Shown piece by piece: positions 1-7,397 of a stretch of 64,000 nucleotides of DNA. The notes under the pieces are model-generated. The model saw only the letters and a program-made list of their open reading frames with translations, had not been told where the DNA came from and did no database searches. Position 1 is the stretch's first letter. Every line of letters begins with the position of its first letter. The stretch is from AC-32 sp963754265 (lineage in GTDB: Bacteria; Actinomycetota; Thermoleophilia; Gaiellales; Gaiellaceae): assembly GCA_963754265.1 (NCBI GenBank), contig CAVWFB010000007.1, positions 161,528-225,527 on the forward strand. Reading direction: 5' to 3'. The position numbers and the translations under genes are program-made.

Positions 1-48
1 CGCGGCTACGCCAGCCTCAGCGACGAGATCGTCGCGGCGGCTTCGTAG
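1..48 (+). CDS. C-terminal end of an unidentified upstream gene
   Basis: The first 15 codons of the window read open in frame 1 (ending SDEIVAAAS) and stop at TAG 46-48. The GC-rich third positions and the position just before xerC suggest the tail of a real gene, but 15 residues are too few to name a family. The 44 bases between this stop and the next start hold nothing recognisable. Confidence 0.4.
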   Translation, partial: RGYASLSDEIVAAAS

Positions 49-92
49 CGCCCGCTTAGCGGAATTTCGGGGCCCACGGCGAATCCCTCGCC

Positions 93-923
93 GTGAATCG
101 CGAGATCGACCGCTTCCTCGAGAGCCCTGCGCTCTCCGAGGCAACCCGCCGCGCGTACCGCGTCGACGTGCGCGAGTTCGCGGCCTGGCTCGAGCGGCGC
201 GGCACTCGCCTGGATGACGTCGACGTGCGTGCCATCGCCGACTACGCGGCCGAGCTCGGTCGCGCCAGGCCGCGCAAGCTCGCACCGGCGACAATCGCGC
301 GCAAGCTCGCAGCGGTGCGGGCCTTCCTCCGCCACGCTCTGGGCAAGGAACGCGTGCCGGACGCCTCGTTCGCTCCCAGGCGGCCACTCCGGCTGCCCGA
401 TGCGCCGCGCCCGCAGGAGGTCGACGGCGAGCTAGACGCGCTCGATGGCCCTGCGCCGCTGGCCATCCGCAACCGCACGCTGGTCGAGCTCGTCTACTCG
501 GCGGGGCTTCGCTCGCAGGAGGCGGTCGACCTCGACCTCGCCGACGTCGACTTCGACCAGGAGCTCGTCCACGTGCGAGGCAAGGGCGGCAAGGAACGGG
601 TCGTCCCGCTCGGCGAGGAGGCGTCGCTCGCACTCGCGGTATACCTCCGCGACGTGCGCCCGCAGCTCGCACGCGGCGCGGAGAACGCGCTGTTCCTGTC
701 CGCGAACGGCCGCCGGCTCGACACGAGCACCCTTCGCCGTCTGCTCCCGCACCCGCATCGACTACGGCACGCCTTCGCGACGCACCTGCTGGAAGGCGGC
801 GCCGACCTCCGCACGATCCAGGAGCTGCTGGGTCACAGCTCCCTCTCGACCACGCAGATCTACAGCCACGTGGACGCGCGGCGACTGAGGAAGGTCTACG
901 ACAACTCGCATCCACGCTCTTGA
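93..923 (+). CDS. xerC: Tyrosine recombinase XerC
   Basis: Site-specific tyrosine recombinase of the Xer family (276 aa), expected to resolve chromosome dimers with XerD at dif. An N-terminal SAM-like core-binding domain occupies about residues 5-85 and the catalytic domain about 110-270. All catalytic positions are visible: Arg140, Lys164, His222, Arg225, His248 and the nucleophile Tyr257. The ending KVYDNSHPRS resembles XerC rather than XerD. The stretch between the lysine strand and the HRLRH motif is about 15 residues shorter than in the second recombinase at 1791, yet the frame is intact. GTG start at 93. The assignment as XerC against XerD rests on C-terminal similarity only. Confidence 0.85.
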   Translation: MNREIDRFLESPALSEATRRAYRVDVREFAAWLERRGTRLDDVDVRAIADYAAELGRARPRKLAPATIARKLAAVRAFLRHALGKERVPDASFAPRRPLRLPDAPRPQEVDGELDALDGPAPLAIRNRTLVELVYSAGLRSQEAVDLDLADVDFDQELVHVRGKGGKERVVPLGEEASLALAVYLRDVRPQLARGAENALFLSANGRRLDTSTLRRLLPHPHRLRHAFATHLLEGGADLRTIQELLGHSSLSTTQIYSHVDARRLRKVYDNSHPRS

Positions 924-925
924 AG

Positions 926-949
926 TTATGTGATATTTTTATCACGTAA
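926..949. promoter_or_regulatory. Palindromic operator for the ArsR-type regulator
   Basis: Inverted repeat TTATGTGATA (926-935), 4-base spacer, TATCACGTAA (940-949), with 9 of 10 positions matching. It stands out as AT-rich in a GC-rich region. The right arm ends on the A of the ArsR ATG, and a possible -10 box TATTTT (934-939) lies inside it, so a bound dimer would block the promoter. Autoregulation is inferred from family habit. Confidence 0.75.
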
Positions 950-1284
950 TGGAAAATGCTCGGGTCTGGAAGGCCCTCGGGTCGCCACACCGGCGGGCTC
1001 TGCTCGACGCCCTCCGTGGAGGGGCGATGACGACAACAGCCCTCTGCGAGGTGCTGCCGGAGCTCTCGCGCTATGCGGTCATGCAGCACCTCGGCGTGCT
1101 CGAGCGCGCCGGTGTGGTGCTCGTGCATCGAGAGGGTCGCGAGCGCTGGAATGAGCTGAACGCGGTTCCGATCCAGCGTGAGCTGGAGCGGTGGCTGAAC
1201 AGCTTCCAGCAGGCCTCGGCGTCACAGCTGCTCGCATTCGAGCGGCATCTCCGGGCATCCGAACCGCACGAGAAGGAGGACTGA
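949..1284 (+). CDS. ArsR-family winged-helix transcriptional regulator
   Basis: Small (111 aa) ArsR/SmtB-type repressor with an N-terminal winged helix-turn-helix (VWKALGSPHRRALLDALR at about 5-22, recognition helix near LSRYAVMQHLGVLE). No cysteine metal-binding pair is visible, so it is probably not metal-responsive. Members of this subgroup usually pair with an SRPBCC (AHSA1-like) gene, and here the stop TGA 1282-1284 overlaps the ATG of such a gene by one base. ATG start at 949 with no Shine-Dalgarno, consistent with a leaderless mRNA from a promoter inside the operator at 926-949. Confidence 0.88.
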   Translation: MENARVWKALGSPHRRALLDALRGGAMTTTALCEVLPELSRYAVMQHLGVLERAGVVLVHREGRERWNELNAVPIQRELERWLNSFQQASASQLLAFERHLRASEPHEKED

Positions 1285-1745
1285 TGGACCCCATTAGGCA
1301 CATCGCGTTCACCAACGAACTTCGCTTCGCCCGCCCTCGCGAGGAGGTGTTCGAGGCGTTTCTGGAGACCGAGAAGTGGTTCCAGATCAGCTACGGCGAG
1401 GATCGCCTGCAGAAAGTCGTCAACGACCGGCGCGTGGGCGGTCAGATCTACGAGGACTGGGGAGACGGCACCGGCAAGCTCTACGGCACGATCGGCTGGT
1501 GGGATCCGCCCACCGGCTACTCGCAGACGAGCCACATGCTCGGCGGCGGCATCACGCTCGCCCACCGGTACGAGTTCGCCGAGGACGGCGACGGCACCGT
1601 CTTGCGGCACGCGCTGAGCGCGTTCGGCCCGATCTCGGACGAGATGGCCGAGGGGATCCAGGCCCACGGCTCGCTCGAGACGTTCGAGGCGCAGCTGCGC
1701 TCCTGGATCGAGCAGGGAGAGGTGATTCCCGCGCCCGCGATCTAG
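1284..1745 (+). CDS. SRPBCC (AHSA1-like) domain protein
   Basis: Single-domain START-like protein (153 aa) of the SRPBCC/AHSA1 group, a hydrophobic-cavity fold. It begins with FTNELRFARPREEVFEAF and has the family pattern of a helix followed by G-G-x-I/F strands (RVGGQIYEDWGDGTG) and a terminal helix. The start is the ATG overlapping the ArsR stop, preceded by a good Shine-Dalgarno (AAGGAGG at 1273-1279), so the pair is translationally coupled. An upstream in-frame start at 1191 is rejected because it would lie deep inside arsR. The substrate is unknown; co-regulation with the ArsR gene is the main clue. Confidence 0.85.
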   Translation: MDPIRHIAFTNELRFARPREEVFEAFLETEKWFQISYGEDRLQKVVNDRRVGGQIYEDWGDGTGKLYGTIGWWDPPTGYSQTSHMLGGGITLAHRYEFAEDGDGTVLRHALSAFGPISDEMAEGIQAHGSLETFEAQLRSWIEQGEVIPAPAI

Positions 1746-1790
1746 TCACAGGGCAGGCGAACGGGCCGGCGGCGCGAAAAGGCCTTTCGC

Positions 1791-2702
1791 ATGGCAGCAC
1801 CCGCGCCGTCGGACCCCGAAGTCGAGGGCTTTCTGGCCCTGCTCGCCGCGCGCCGAGCCCCGAAGACGGTCGACGCATACCGCCGAGACCTGCGCGCCCT
1901 GGGCGACTGGCTCGGCGGCCCGCCGTCGAAGGCGTCGAACGAGGACCTCGAGCGCTGGCTCGCCGAGCTCCGCGCCGCCGGTCTCTCGCCGGCGACGATC
2001 GCCCGCCGGGTGGCGGCCGTGCGCTCCTTCTTCCGGCACCTCGTCCTGCTCGGGGCCCGCGCGGACAGCCCCGCCGCGGCGCTCGAGCTGCCCAAGCGGC
2101 GGAGGCGCCTGCCTCGAACGCTCTCGCCTGCCGAGGCGCAGCGGCTAATCGAGGCCGCCGCCGGCTCGACCCCGCGCATGATGCGGGACCGCGCCCTCGT
2201 CGAGCTCCTGTACGGCGCCGGCCTACGCGTGAGCGAGGCGGTCGGGCTCGACAAGGCCGGCGTCGACCTGGAACAGCGCATCGTGCGCTGCATCGGCAAG
2301 GGCGGCAAGGAGCGCGTGGTGCCGGTCGGGCGCCACGCGGTCGAGGCGCTGCGCCGCTACCTGGCCCACGGGCGCCCCTACCTGGACCGCCGCCACCGAC
2401 CCGAGCTGTTCCTCAACGCCCAGGGCGGAGGGCTGACCCGGGCGGGCGCGTTCCTGATCCTGCGCCGCCTGGCGGGCCGCGCCGGGCTCGAGCCGGAACG
2501 CGTCCATCCGCACCTGCTGCGCCACTCGTTCGCGACGCACCTGCTGGAAGGCGGAGCCGACCTCCGCAGCGTCCAGGAGATGCTGGGCCATGCCGATCTC
2601 GGCACCACCGAGCTCTACACGCACGTCTCGGACCGCCGCCGCCGCGACGTCTACTTCCGCAGCCACCCGCACGCGCGCAGACGGCGTGTTTCGGGTTCCT
2701 GA
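1791..2702 (+). CDS. xerD: Tyrosine recombinase XerD
   Basis: Second Xer-type tyrosine recombinase (303 aa), with a core-binding domain at about 10-85 and a catalytic domain at about 110-295. Catalytic residues are Arg146, Lys170, His241, Arg244, His267 and Tyr276. Length and spacing are canonical, and the ending VYFRSHPHARR is XerD-like. ATG start at 1791. With the XerC-like gene at 93 it can supply both halves of a XerC/XerD heterotetramer, although the two genes are separated by an ArsR/SRPBCC pair and are usually not adjacent. A plasmid or phage integrase is less likely, as no att-like repeats or mobile genes flank it. Confidence 0.87.
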   Translation: MAAPAPSDPEVEGFLALLAARRAPKTVDAYRRDLRALGDWLGGPPSKASNEDLERWLAELRAAGLSPATIARRVAAVRSFFRHLVLLGARADSPAAALELPKRRRRLPRTLSPAEAQRLIEAAAGSTPRMMRDRALVELLYGAGLRVSEAVGLDKAGVDLEQRIVRCIGKGGKERVVPVGRHAVEALRRYLAHGRPYLDRRHRPELFLNAQGGGLTRAGAFLILRRLAGRAGLEPERVHPHLLRHSFATHLLEGGADLRSVQEMLGHADLGTTELYTHVSDRRRRDVYFRSHPHARRRRVSGS

Positions 2703-2725
2703 GAAACAGGAATCAGAAGTAGGCG

Positions 2726-2893
2726 ATGCCCCCCGGACAGCATCTGGCCATGCTCATCGTCTCGACCGTCGGCATCGGCCTCTGGATGTCCCTCGCCGGG
2801 TTGCAGAAGAGTGCGCTCGAATGGAAGCGCCGCCGCCGGATCTGCCCCTCCTGCGGGCGCGAGCTGCGCGGCCGGCACTGCGCCTGTACCTAA
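2726..2893 (+). CDS. Small membrane protein with CPSCGRE zinc-ribbon-like tail
   Basis: A 55-residue protein starting ATG at 2726. A hydrophobic segment (LAMLIVSTVGIGLWMSLAGL, residues 7-26) is followed by a basic stretch (EWKRRRR) and a cysteine cluster CPSCGRELRGRHCAC (Cys40, 43, 52, 54). This looks like a one-pass membrane protein with a cytoplasmic zinc-binding knuckle. The coding reading is supported by codon bias and by the stop TAA (2891-2893), which overlaps the stop of the convergent HEAT-repeat gene. Function unknown. Confidence 0.62.
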   Translation: MPPGQHLAMLIVSTVGIGLWMSLAGLQKSALEWKRRRRICPSCGRELRGRHCACT

Positions 2894-3387
2894 CGCTCCC
2901 GCGCCTTCTTCTCGAGCCCAGCGGCGACCTTGGCCGCGGTCTGCCGGACGTCGCTGTCCAGACCGTCCTCCTCTGCGATTCCCTGTAGGAGCACGATCGT
3001 GTCGCGCTGCGGTGAGCCGTTGCGCAGCGACAGGATCGCCAGGCGTCGCACGGCGGCGTTGTCGTCGGCGTTCGCCAGCGTGTGCAGAAGCGGCCGCACC
3101 GAGTTCACCGCCCGCGGGTGGTCGCGCGAGAGCAGCTCCAGCGAGAGCAGCGCCGAGCCACGGCAGGCGGGGCTTACGTCCTCCAGCCCGCGGCGGAGCA
3201 GCTCCTCCTTCTGGCGGAAGCGGAACTGCCCGACCGCCCGGTAGGCGGCCGCGCGCTCGATGTGATCCTGGGAGCGCGCCGCGGCCTCCAGCTCCTCCGC
3301 CCACGCGGCTCGGAGCTTGGCCAGGTCGCGCTCGTTCCCGCTCTCGGCGAGAACGTTCGCCTCGACGCCGGCCTCGGCGAGGCTCAA
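2890..3387 (-). CDS. HEAT-repeat domain protein
   Basis: 165-residue, all-helical, probably cytoplasmic protein. From about residue 30 to 160 it shows tandem helical pairs with the HEAT-like pattern of Arg/Asp at helix boundaries (ERAAAYRAVGQF, SPACRGSALLSLELLS, NAAVRRLAILSLRNG, SDVRQTAAKVAAGLE). Such repeats are protein-binding scaffolds and do not reveal a substrate. The ATG (3385-3387) overlaps the citrate synthase stop as ATGA, so it is the second gene of that operon. No signal peptide or membrane segment. Confidence 0.75.
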   Translation of the reverse strand: MSLAEAGVEANVLAESGNERDLAKLRAAWAEELEAAARSQDHIERAAAYRAVGQFRFRQKEELLRRGLEDVSPACRGSALLSLELLSRDHPRAVNSVRPLLHTLANADDNAAVRRLAILSLRNGSPQRDTIVLLQGIAEEDGLDSDVRQTAAKVAAGLEKKARER

Positions 3388-4487
3388 CTCGGGACTGGCG
3401 CTCCGTCGACGGCTGAGGCCGGCCGCTCGGCGGGCCCCACGTACTGCGCCGACGGCCGGATCAGGCGGCCGGTGCGCTTCTCCTCGAGGATGTGAGCCGA
3501 CCAGCCGGCCACGCGGGCGCAGGCGAACATCGCCGGGGTCAGGTCGTGCGGAATGTCGGCCACGTCCAGCACCACGGCCGACCAGAACTCGACGTTCGTC
3601 TCGAGCGGGCGGTCGGGCTTGTACTCACGGAGGGCCGCGAGCGCGACCCGCTCGAGCTCCTCCGCGACCTCGAACCGCGGCGAGCCGAGCTCCTGCGCGG
3701 TGCGCCGGAGAAGCCGTGCCCGCGGGTCCTCGGCGCGATAGACGCGGTGACCGAAGCCCATGATCCGTTGGTGCCGCTCCAGCAGGCTCTGCACGTAGCC
3801 CTCGGGGTCATGCGTGCGCGCCACCTCGTCGAGCATCGGCAGAACCCGGGCCGGAGCGCCGCCGTGGAGCGGCCCGGAGAGCGCACCGACCGCTCCGGAC
3901 ATGGCCGCGCCGGTGTCCGCGCCCGTCGAGGCGATGATCCTCGCGGTGAAGGTCGAGGCGTTGAGGCCGTGCTCCGCCGTGCAGATCCAGTACGTGTCGA
4001 TCGCCTTCGCGTGTTTCGGATCGGCCTCCCCGCGCCAGCGGAGCAGGAACTTCTCGGCGGCGCTCCCGCCCTGGGCGACCACATCCTCGGGAATCCGGTC
4101 CGAATGCCCGTCGGCGACGCGGGCCGCCTCGGCGACGATCGCGATCATCTGGGGCGAGAGCCTGGCCAGATCGTCCCTGGCCTCCTCGGCCGAGATGTCG
4201 ACGAGCTTCCGCAGCGACCACTCGCTGGAGAGCCGGGCCGTCTCGGCCTGGAGGTCGGACGGGGCGTTGCCACTCAGGTGCTTGGGCTCGTACGGCTCCG
4301 GATCGGGCATCCCCGGCTCGAAGCTCTCGTCCACGAGCAGGCCCCAGACCTGCTCGTAGTGATAGGCGCCCACCAGCTCCTCGATGTCGACGCCGCGATA
4401 GCGAAGCGCGCCGCCTTCACGGTCCGGCTCCGCGATCTGCGTCTGAAAGGCGACGACCCCTTCGAGCCCGGGCTTGAACTCGTTCAC
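3384..4487 (-). CDS. gltA: Citrate synthase
   Basis: Condenses acetyl-CoA and oxaloacetate to citrate, the entry step of the TCA cycle. The 367 aa match the short (type I, gram-positive/archaeal) class. Visible signatures are a His-containing loop near HGLNASTFTARI, the MGFGHRVYRAEDPRARLL motif with the second active-site His, and the C-terminal Asp region ADIPHDLTPAMFACARVAGW. GTG at 4487 (MNEFKPGLEG) is preferred: the longer upstream reading is arginine-rich, not conserved, and would overlap the icd promoter. A TAGATT box seven bases upstream suggests a leaderless transcript. It is divergent from icd-mdh, so three TCA enzymes share one intergenic region. Confidence 0.94.
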   Translation of the reverse strand: MNEFKPGLEGVVAFQTQIAEPDREGGALRYRGVDIEELVGAYHYEQVWGLLVDESFEPGMPDPEPYEPKHLSGNAPSDLQAETARLSSEWSLRKLVDISAEEARDDLARLSPQMIAIVAEAARVADGHSDRIPEDVVAQGGSAAEKFLLRWRGEADPKHAKAIDTYWICTAEHGLNASTFTARIIASTGADTGAAMSGAVGALSGPLHGGAPARVLPMLDEVARTHDPEGYVQSLLERHQRIMGFGHRVYRAEDPRARLLRRTAQELGSPRFEVAEELERVALAALREYKPDRPLETNVEFWSAVVLDVADIPHDLTPAMFACARVAGWSAHILEEKRTGRLIRPSAQYVGPAERPASAVDGAPVPS

Positions 4488-4494
4488 GGCCGGA

Positions 4495-4500
4495 AATCTA
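4495..4500 (-). promoter_or_regulatory. -10 box of citrate synthase (leaderless)
   Basis: TAGATT read on the minus strand, separated by seven bases from the GTG start at 4487. No Shine-Dalgarno lies between, so the transcript probably starts at the start codon. Confidence 0.5.
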
Positions 4501-4580
4501 CAGGCCAAGGCGTCGACGGCCGCCTCACACACGTCGGGGGAAATGCAACGTCGCGGACCCGGACGGCGAACGGCCTCCGC

Positions 4581-4586
4581 TAGAGT
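4581..4586 (+). promoter_or_regulatory. -10 box of icd (leaderless)
   Basis: TAGAGT followed by eight bases and the GTG at 4595. Together with the opposite box at 4495-4500 it makes the 107-base divergent gltA/icd promoter region. Confidence 0.5.
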
Positions 4587-4594
4587 CCTGCGCC

Positions 4595-5683
4595 GTGGCC
4601 CATGCGGTGACATTGATCCCCGGAGACGGCACCGGCCCGGAGCTCGCCGAAGCAACGCGCCGAGTGCTCGAGGCCACCGGCGTCGACTTCGACTGGGACG
4701 TCCAGGATGCCGGCGCCGACGTGATGGAGGCCTACGGCGGCAACCCGCTGCCGGATCAGGTGCTCGACTCGATCAAGCGCACCGGGGTGGCGCTCAAGGG
4801 GCCGATCACCACGCCCGTCGGCGGCGGCTTCCGGTCGGTCAACGTGACCCTGCGCAAGACGCTCGACCTCTACGGCCAGGTGCGTCCCTGCAAGAGCTAC
4901 GAGGGCGTGCGCTCACGGTACGAGAACGTCGACCTGATCATCGTCCGCGAGGCGACCGAGGACCTGTACGCGGGCATCGAGTTCGAAGAGGGCTCCAATC
5001 ACGCCACCGAGCTCGCTTCCTGGCTGGAGGCGCACGGTGGTCAGGTGCCGGCCGGGTCCGGGATCTCGATCAAGCCGCTGTCGATCGACGGCAGTCGCCG
5101 GATCGTCGAGTTCGCCTTCGACTACGCGCGCCGCAACGGACGCCGCAAGGTGACCGCCGTCCACAAGGCGAACATCATGAAGTTCTCGGACGGCCTCTTC
5201 CTCCGCGTTGCGCGCGAGGTCGCCGAGGAGAACTCGGACCTCGAGTTCGAAGACCGAATCGTGGACAACCTCTGCATGCAGCTCGTCCAGCGTCCGGAGG
5301 AGTACGACGTGCTCGTCCTGCCGAACCTCTACGGAGACATCGTCTCCGACCTCGCCGCGGGTCTCGTCGGCGGCCTCGGCCTCGCCCCGGGTGCGAACTT
5401 CGGCACCCACGCGGCGGTCTTCGAGCCCACGCACGGCTCGGCGCCGAAGTACACGGGTCAGAACAAGGTCAATCCCATGGCGATGATCCTCTCCGGCATG
5501 CTGATGCTCCGCCACCTCGAGGAGACCGACGCGGCCGACCGGCTCGAGAGCGCGATCGCCGACGTGATCCGTTCCGGCGAGAAGGTCACCTACGACATGA
5601 AGCCTTCGCGCGACGACCCGACGGCTGTCGGCACCAGCGACGTCGCCGACGCGATCATCGGCGCCATGGGAGTACGGGTCTGA
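4595..5683 (+). CDS. icd: Isocitrate dehydrogenase, probably NADP-dependent
   Basis: Oxidative decarboxylation of isocitrate to 2-oxoglutarate (362 aa). The substrate site is intact: RSVNVTLRKTLDLY carries the Ser, Asn and Arg equivalent to E. coli Ser113, Asn115 and Arg119. The metal-binding Asp lies in NLYGDIVSDLAAG. The cofactor loop reads HGSAPKYTGQNKVNP; Lys-Tyr at the E. coli 344/345 positions favours NADP+, whereas NAD-linked enzymes have Asp-Ile there. This preference is inferred from those residues. GTG start with a TAGAGT box eight bases upstream. The mdh start overlaps the end of this gene, so the two are translationally coupled. Confidence 0.92.
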   Translation: MAHAVTLIPGDGTGPELAEATRRVLEATGVDFDWDVQDAGADVMEAYGGNPLPDQVLDSIKRTGVALKGPITTPVGGGFRSVNVTLRKTLDLYGQVRPCKSYEGVRSRYENVDLIIVREATEDLYAGIEFEEGSNHATELASWLEAHGGQVPAGSGISIKPLSIDGSRRIVEFAFDYARRNGRRKVTAVHKANIMKFSDGLFLRVAREVAEENSDLEFEDRIVDNLCMQLVQRPEEYDVLVLPNLYGDIVSDLAAGLVGGLGLAPGANFGTHAAVFEPTHGSAPKYTGQNKVNPMAMILSGMLMLRHLEETDAADRLESAIADVIRSGEKVTYDMKPSRDDPTAVGTSDVADAIIGAMGVRV

Positions 5684-6615
5684 GCGCACGAAGCAAGGTG
5701 ACGGTGGTCGGGGCGGGCAACGTCGGCGCTACCTGCGCACAGGTGCTCGCGGTGCGCGACTACGCCGACATCGTGCTCGTCGACATCAAGGAGAACCTGC
5801 CGCAGGGCAAGGCCCTCGACATCGACCAGATGGGCGCGGTTCTCGGCTACGAGCCCAGCGTCGCCGGCTCGAACGGGTACGAGGAGACCGCGGCCTCCGA
5901 CGTCGTCGTGATCACGGCCGGCCTTCCGCGGTCGCCCGGGATGAGCCGCGACGACCTCGTGACCACGAACGAGAAGATCGTCGGCTCGGTGACCCAGCAG
6001 GTCGTCGCCCAGTCTCCCGACGCCGTGTTGATCGTGGTCTCAAACCCGCTCGACGCGATGTGCCACGTGGCCAAGAGCGTCTCCGGCTGGCCGAAAGAGC
6101 GGGTCTTCGGGATGGCCGGCATTCTCGACACTGCGCGGTTCTCGACGTTCATCGCCTGGGAGACAGGCGCCTCCCTGAAGGACGTCACCGCGATGGTGCT
6201 GGGCGGCCACGGCGACCAGATGGTGCCGGTGGTCTCGGCCACGAGCGTCGGCGGCGTGCCGCTGCGAAAGCTCGTGCCCGAGGACCGGATCCAGGCCATG
6301 GTCGAGCGAACGGCCAAGGGCGGCGGCGAGATCGTCGAGCTCCTCGGCACCTCGGCCTGGTACGCGCCGGGGGCGGCGGCGGCGCAGATGGTCGACGCCG
6401 TCGTTCTCGACGAGCACCGGGTCTTGCCCTGCACCGCCTACCTCGAGGGCGAGTACGGGATCGACGGCCTCTACATGGGCGTGCCCGTCAAGCTGGGCGC
6501 CGGCGGGATCGAGCACATCCTGGAGCTCGACCTCGGCGAGGACGAGCGTCAGGCCCTCGATGCCTCCGCCGAGGCCGTGCGCGAGGTCGTGGGCGTCCTC
6601 GGCAGCGCCGCCTGA
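5680..6615 (+). CDS. mdh: Malate dehydrogenase (LDH-like type)
   Basis: Oxidises malate to oxaloacetate with NAD+ in the TCA cycle, about 311 aa. The Rossmann motif VGAGNVGATCAQ sits at the N-terminus, and the aspartate ending strand 2 (DIVLVDIKEN) indicates NAD preference. The catalytic His lies in LGGHGDQMVPV and the substrate Arg/Asp pair in RSPGMSRDDL and LDTARF. The start is uncertain. CTG at 5680 overlaps the icd stop and has GGGAG (5668-5672) at good distance; GTG at 5698 is the alternative but would begin within the first beta-strand. It completes a citrate synthase/IDH/MDH cluster. Confidence 0.92.
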   Translation: MSARSKVTVVGAGNVGATCAQVLAVRDYADIVLVDIKENLPQGKALDIDQMGAVLGYEPSVAGSNGYEETAASDVVVITAGLPRSPGMSRDDLVTTNEKIVGSVTQQVVAQSPDAVLIVVSNPLDAMCHVAKSVSGWPKERVFGMAGILDTARFSTFIAWETGASLKDVTAMVLGGHGDQMVPVVSATSVGGVPLRKLVPEDRIQAMVERTAKGGGEIVELLGTSAWYAPGAAAAQMVDAVVLDEHRVLPCTAYLEGEYGIDGLYMGVPVKLGAGGIEHILELDLGEDERQALDASAEAVREVVGVLGSAA

Positions 6616-6632
6616 GTCGAGGCCTAGGCGGA

Positions 6633-7376
6633 ATGGAGCTCGGATTGAAGGGACGCACGGCGATCGTCTGCGGGGCTTCCTCCGGCATCGGTCTCGCGAT
6701 CGCCGAATCGCTGGCAGCCGAAGGCGCGAACGTCGCCATGTTCGCTCGGCGGCGCGACCTGCTCGAGCAGGAGGCCGAACGGCTCGGCGCCCTCGCGGTG
6801 CGCGGCGACGTGACGAATCCGGCCGATCTCCAGCGGCTGGTCGACCGGACGCTCAAGGCCTTCGGCGGGATCGACATCCTGGTCAACAACAGCGGCGGCC
6901 CGCCCCGCACGCCCGCGATCGGCCTGACGGACGAGCAGGTCGAGGAGGCCGTCGAGCTGTTGCTGCTCTCGGCGATCCGGCTCACGAGCCTCTGCCTGCC
7001 GCAGCTCGAACGCAGCGGGCGCGGCCGCGTGATCAACATCGAGTCGAGCTCCGTTCGGGAGCCGATCGACTCGCTGGCGCTCTCGAATGCCGTGCGCCCG
7101 GGCGTGATCGGCTGGGCCAAGACGCTGGCCCGCGAGGTCGGCCCGAAGAAGATCACGGTCAACTCGATCGCACCCGGGCGCATCGAGACGGCCCGGTTGG
7201 CGGAGGCGTACGCGGGCAAGCCCCGCGCCGAAGATCTCGAGGTGATCCCGCTCCGGCGTTTCGGCCAGCCGCGCGAGGTCGCGCAGGTCGTGAGCTTCCT
7301 GGCCTCCGACGCGGCGAGCTACGTCACGGGGGCCGTCATCCCCGTCGATGGCGGCCTGACGCGCTTCCTTCTCTAG
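6633..7376 (+). CDS. Short-chain dehydrogenase-like protein with atypical active site
   Basis: 247-residue classical-size SDR: cofactor motif GASSGIG at 14-20, NNSGG at 85-89, and the C-terminal GGLTRF typical of FabG-like members. In place of the catalytic Tyr-x-x-x-Lys it reads Ser151-Asn-Ala-Val-Arg155, so both tyrosine and lysine are missing while the active-site serine region SSS (138-140) stays. A subgroup annotated as 3-oxoacyl-ACP reductase or glucose dehydrogenase shares this substitution, but its reaction is unclear. ATG start at 6633, 17 bases after mdh, so probably in the icd-mdh transcription unit. Confidence 0.82.
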   Translation: MELGLKGRTAIVCGASSGIGLAIAESLAAEGANVAMFARRRDLLEQEAERLGALAVRGDVTNPADLQRLVDRTLKAFGGIDILVNNSGGPPRTPAIGLTDEQVEEAVELLLLSAIRLTSLCLPQLERSGRGRVINIESSSVREPIDSLALSNAVRPGVIGWAKTLAREVGPKKITVNSIAPGRIETARLAEAYAGKPRAEDLEVIPLRRFGQPREVAQVVSFLASDAASYVTGAVIPVDGGLTRFLL

Positions 7377-7385
7377 CTAGCTAGG

Positions 7386-7391
7386 TACTCT
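7386..7391 (+). promoter_or_regulatory. -10 box of the PDZ-Lon protease gene (leaderless)
   Basis: TACTCT followed by six bases and ATG 7398. Just upstream the sequence is a triple CTAG (7374-7385) that also contains the SDR stop codon. Confidence 0.45.
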
Positions 7392-7397
7392 CGTCGG

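Noticed and set aside
1376..2722. Long plus-strand frame overlapping xerD and the SRPBCC gene
   Set aside because: Arg/Pro/Gly-rich composition and no motifs; xerD in another frame explains the sequence.
4488..4655. Longer N-terminus for citrate synthase (about 56 extra residues)
   Set aside because: The extra residues are Arg/Pro-rich, unlike any citrate synthase, and would run over the icd start.
7374..7385. CTAGCTAGCTAG triplet as a repeat element
   Set aside because: It is only 12 bases, coincides with the SDR stop and is not seen elsewhere in the window.
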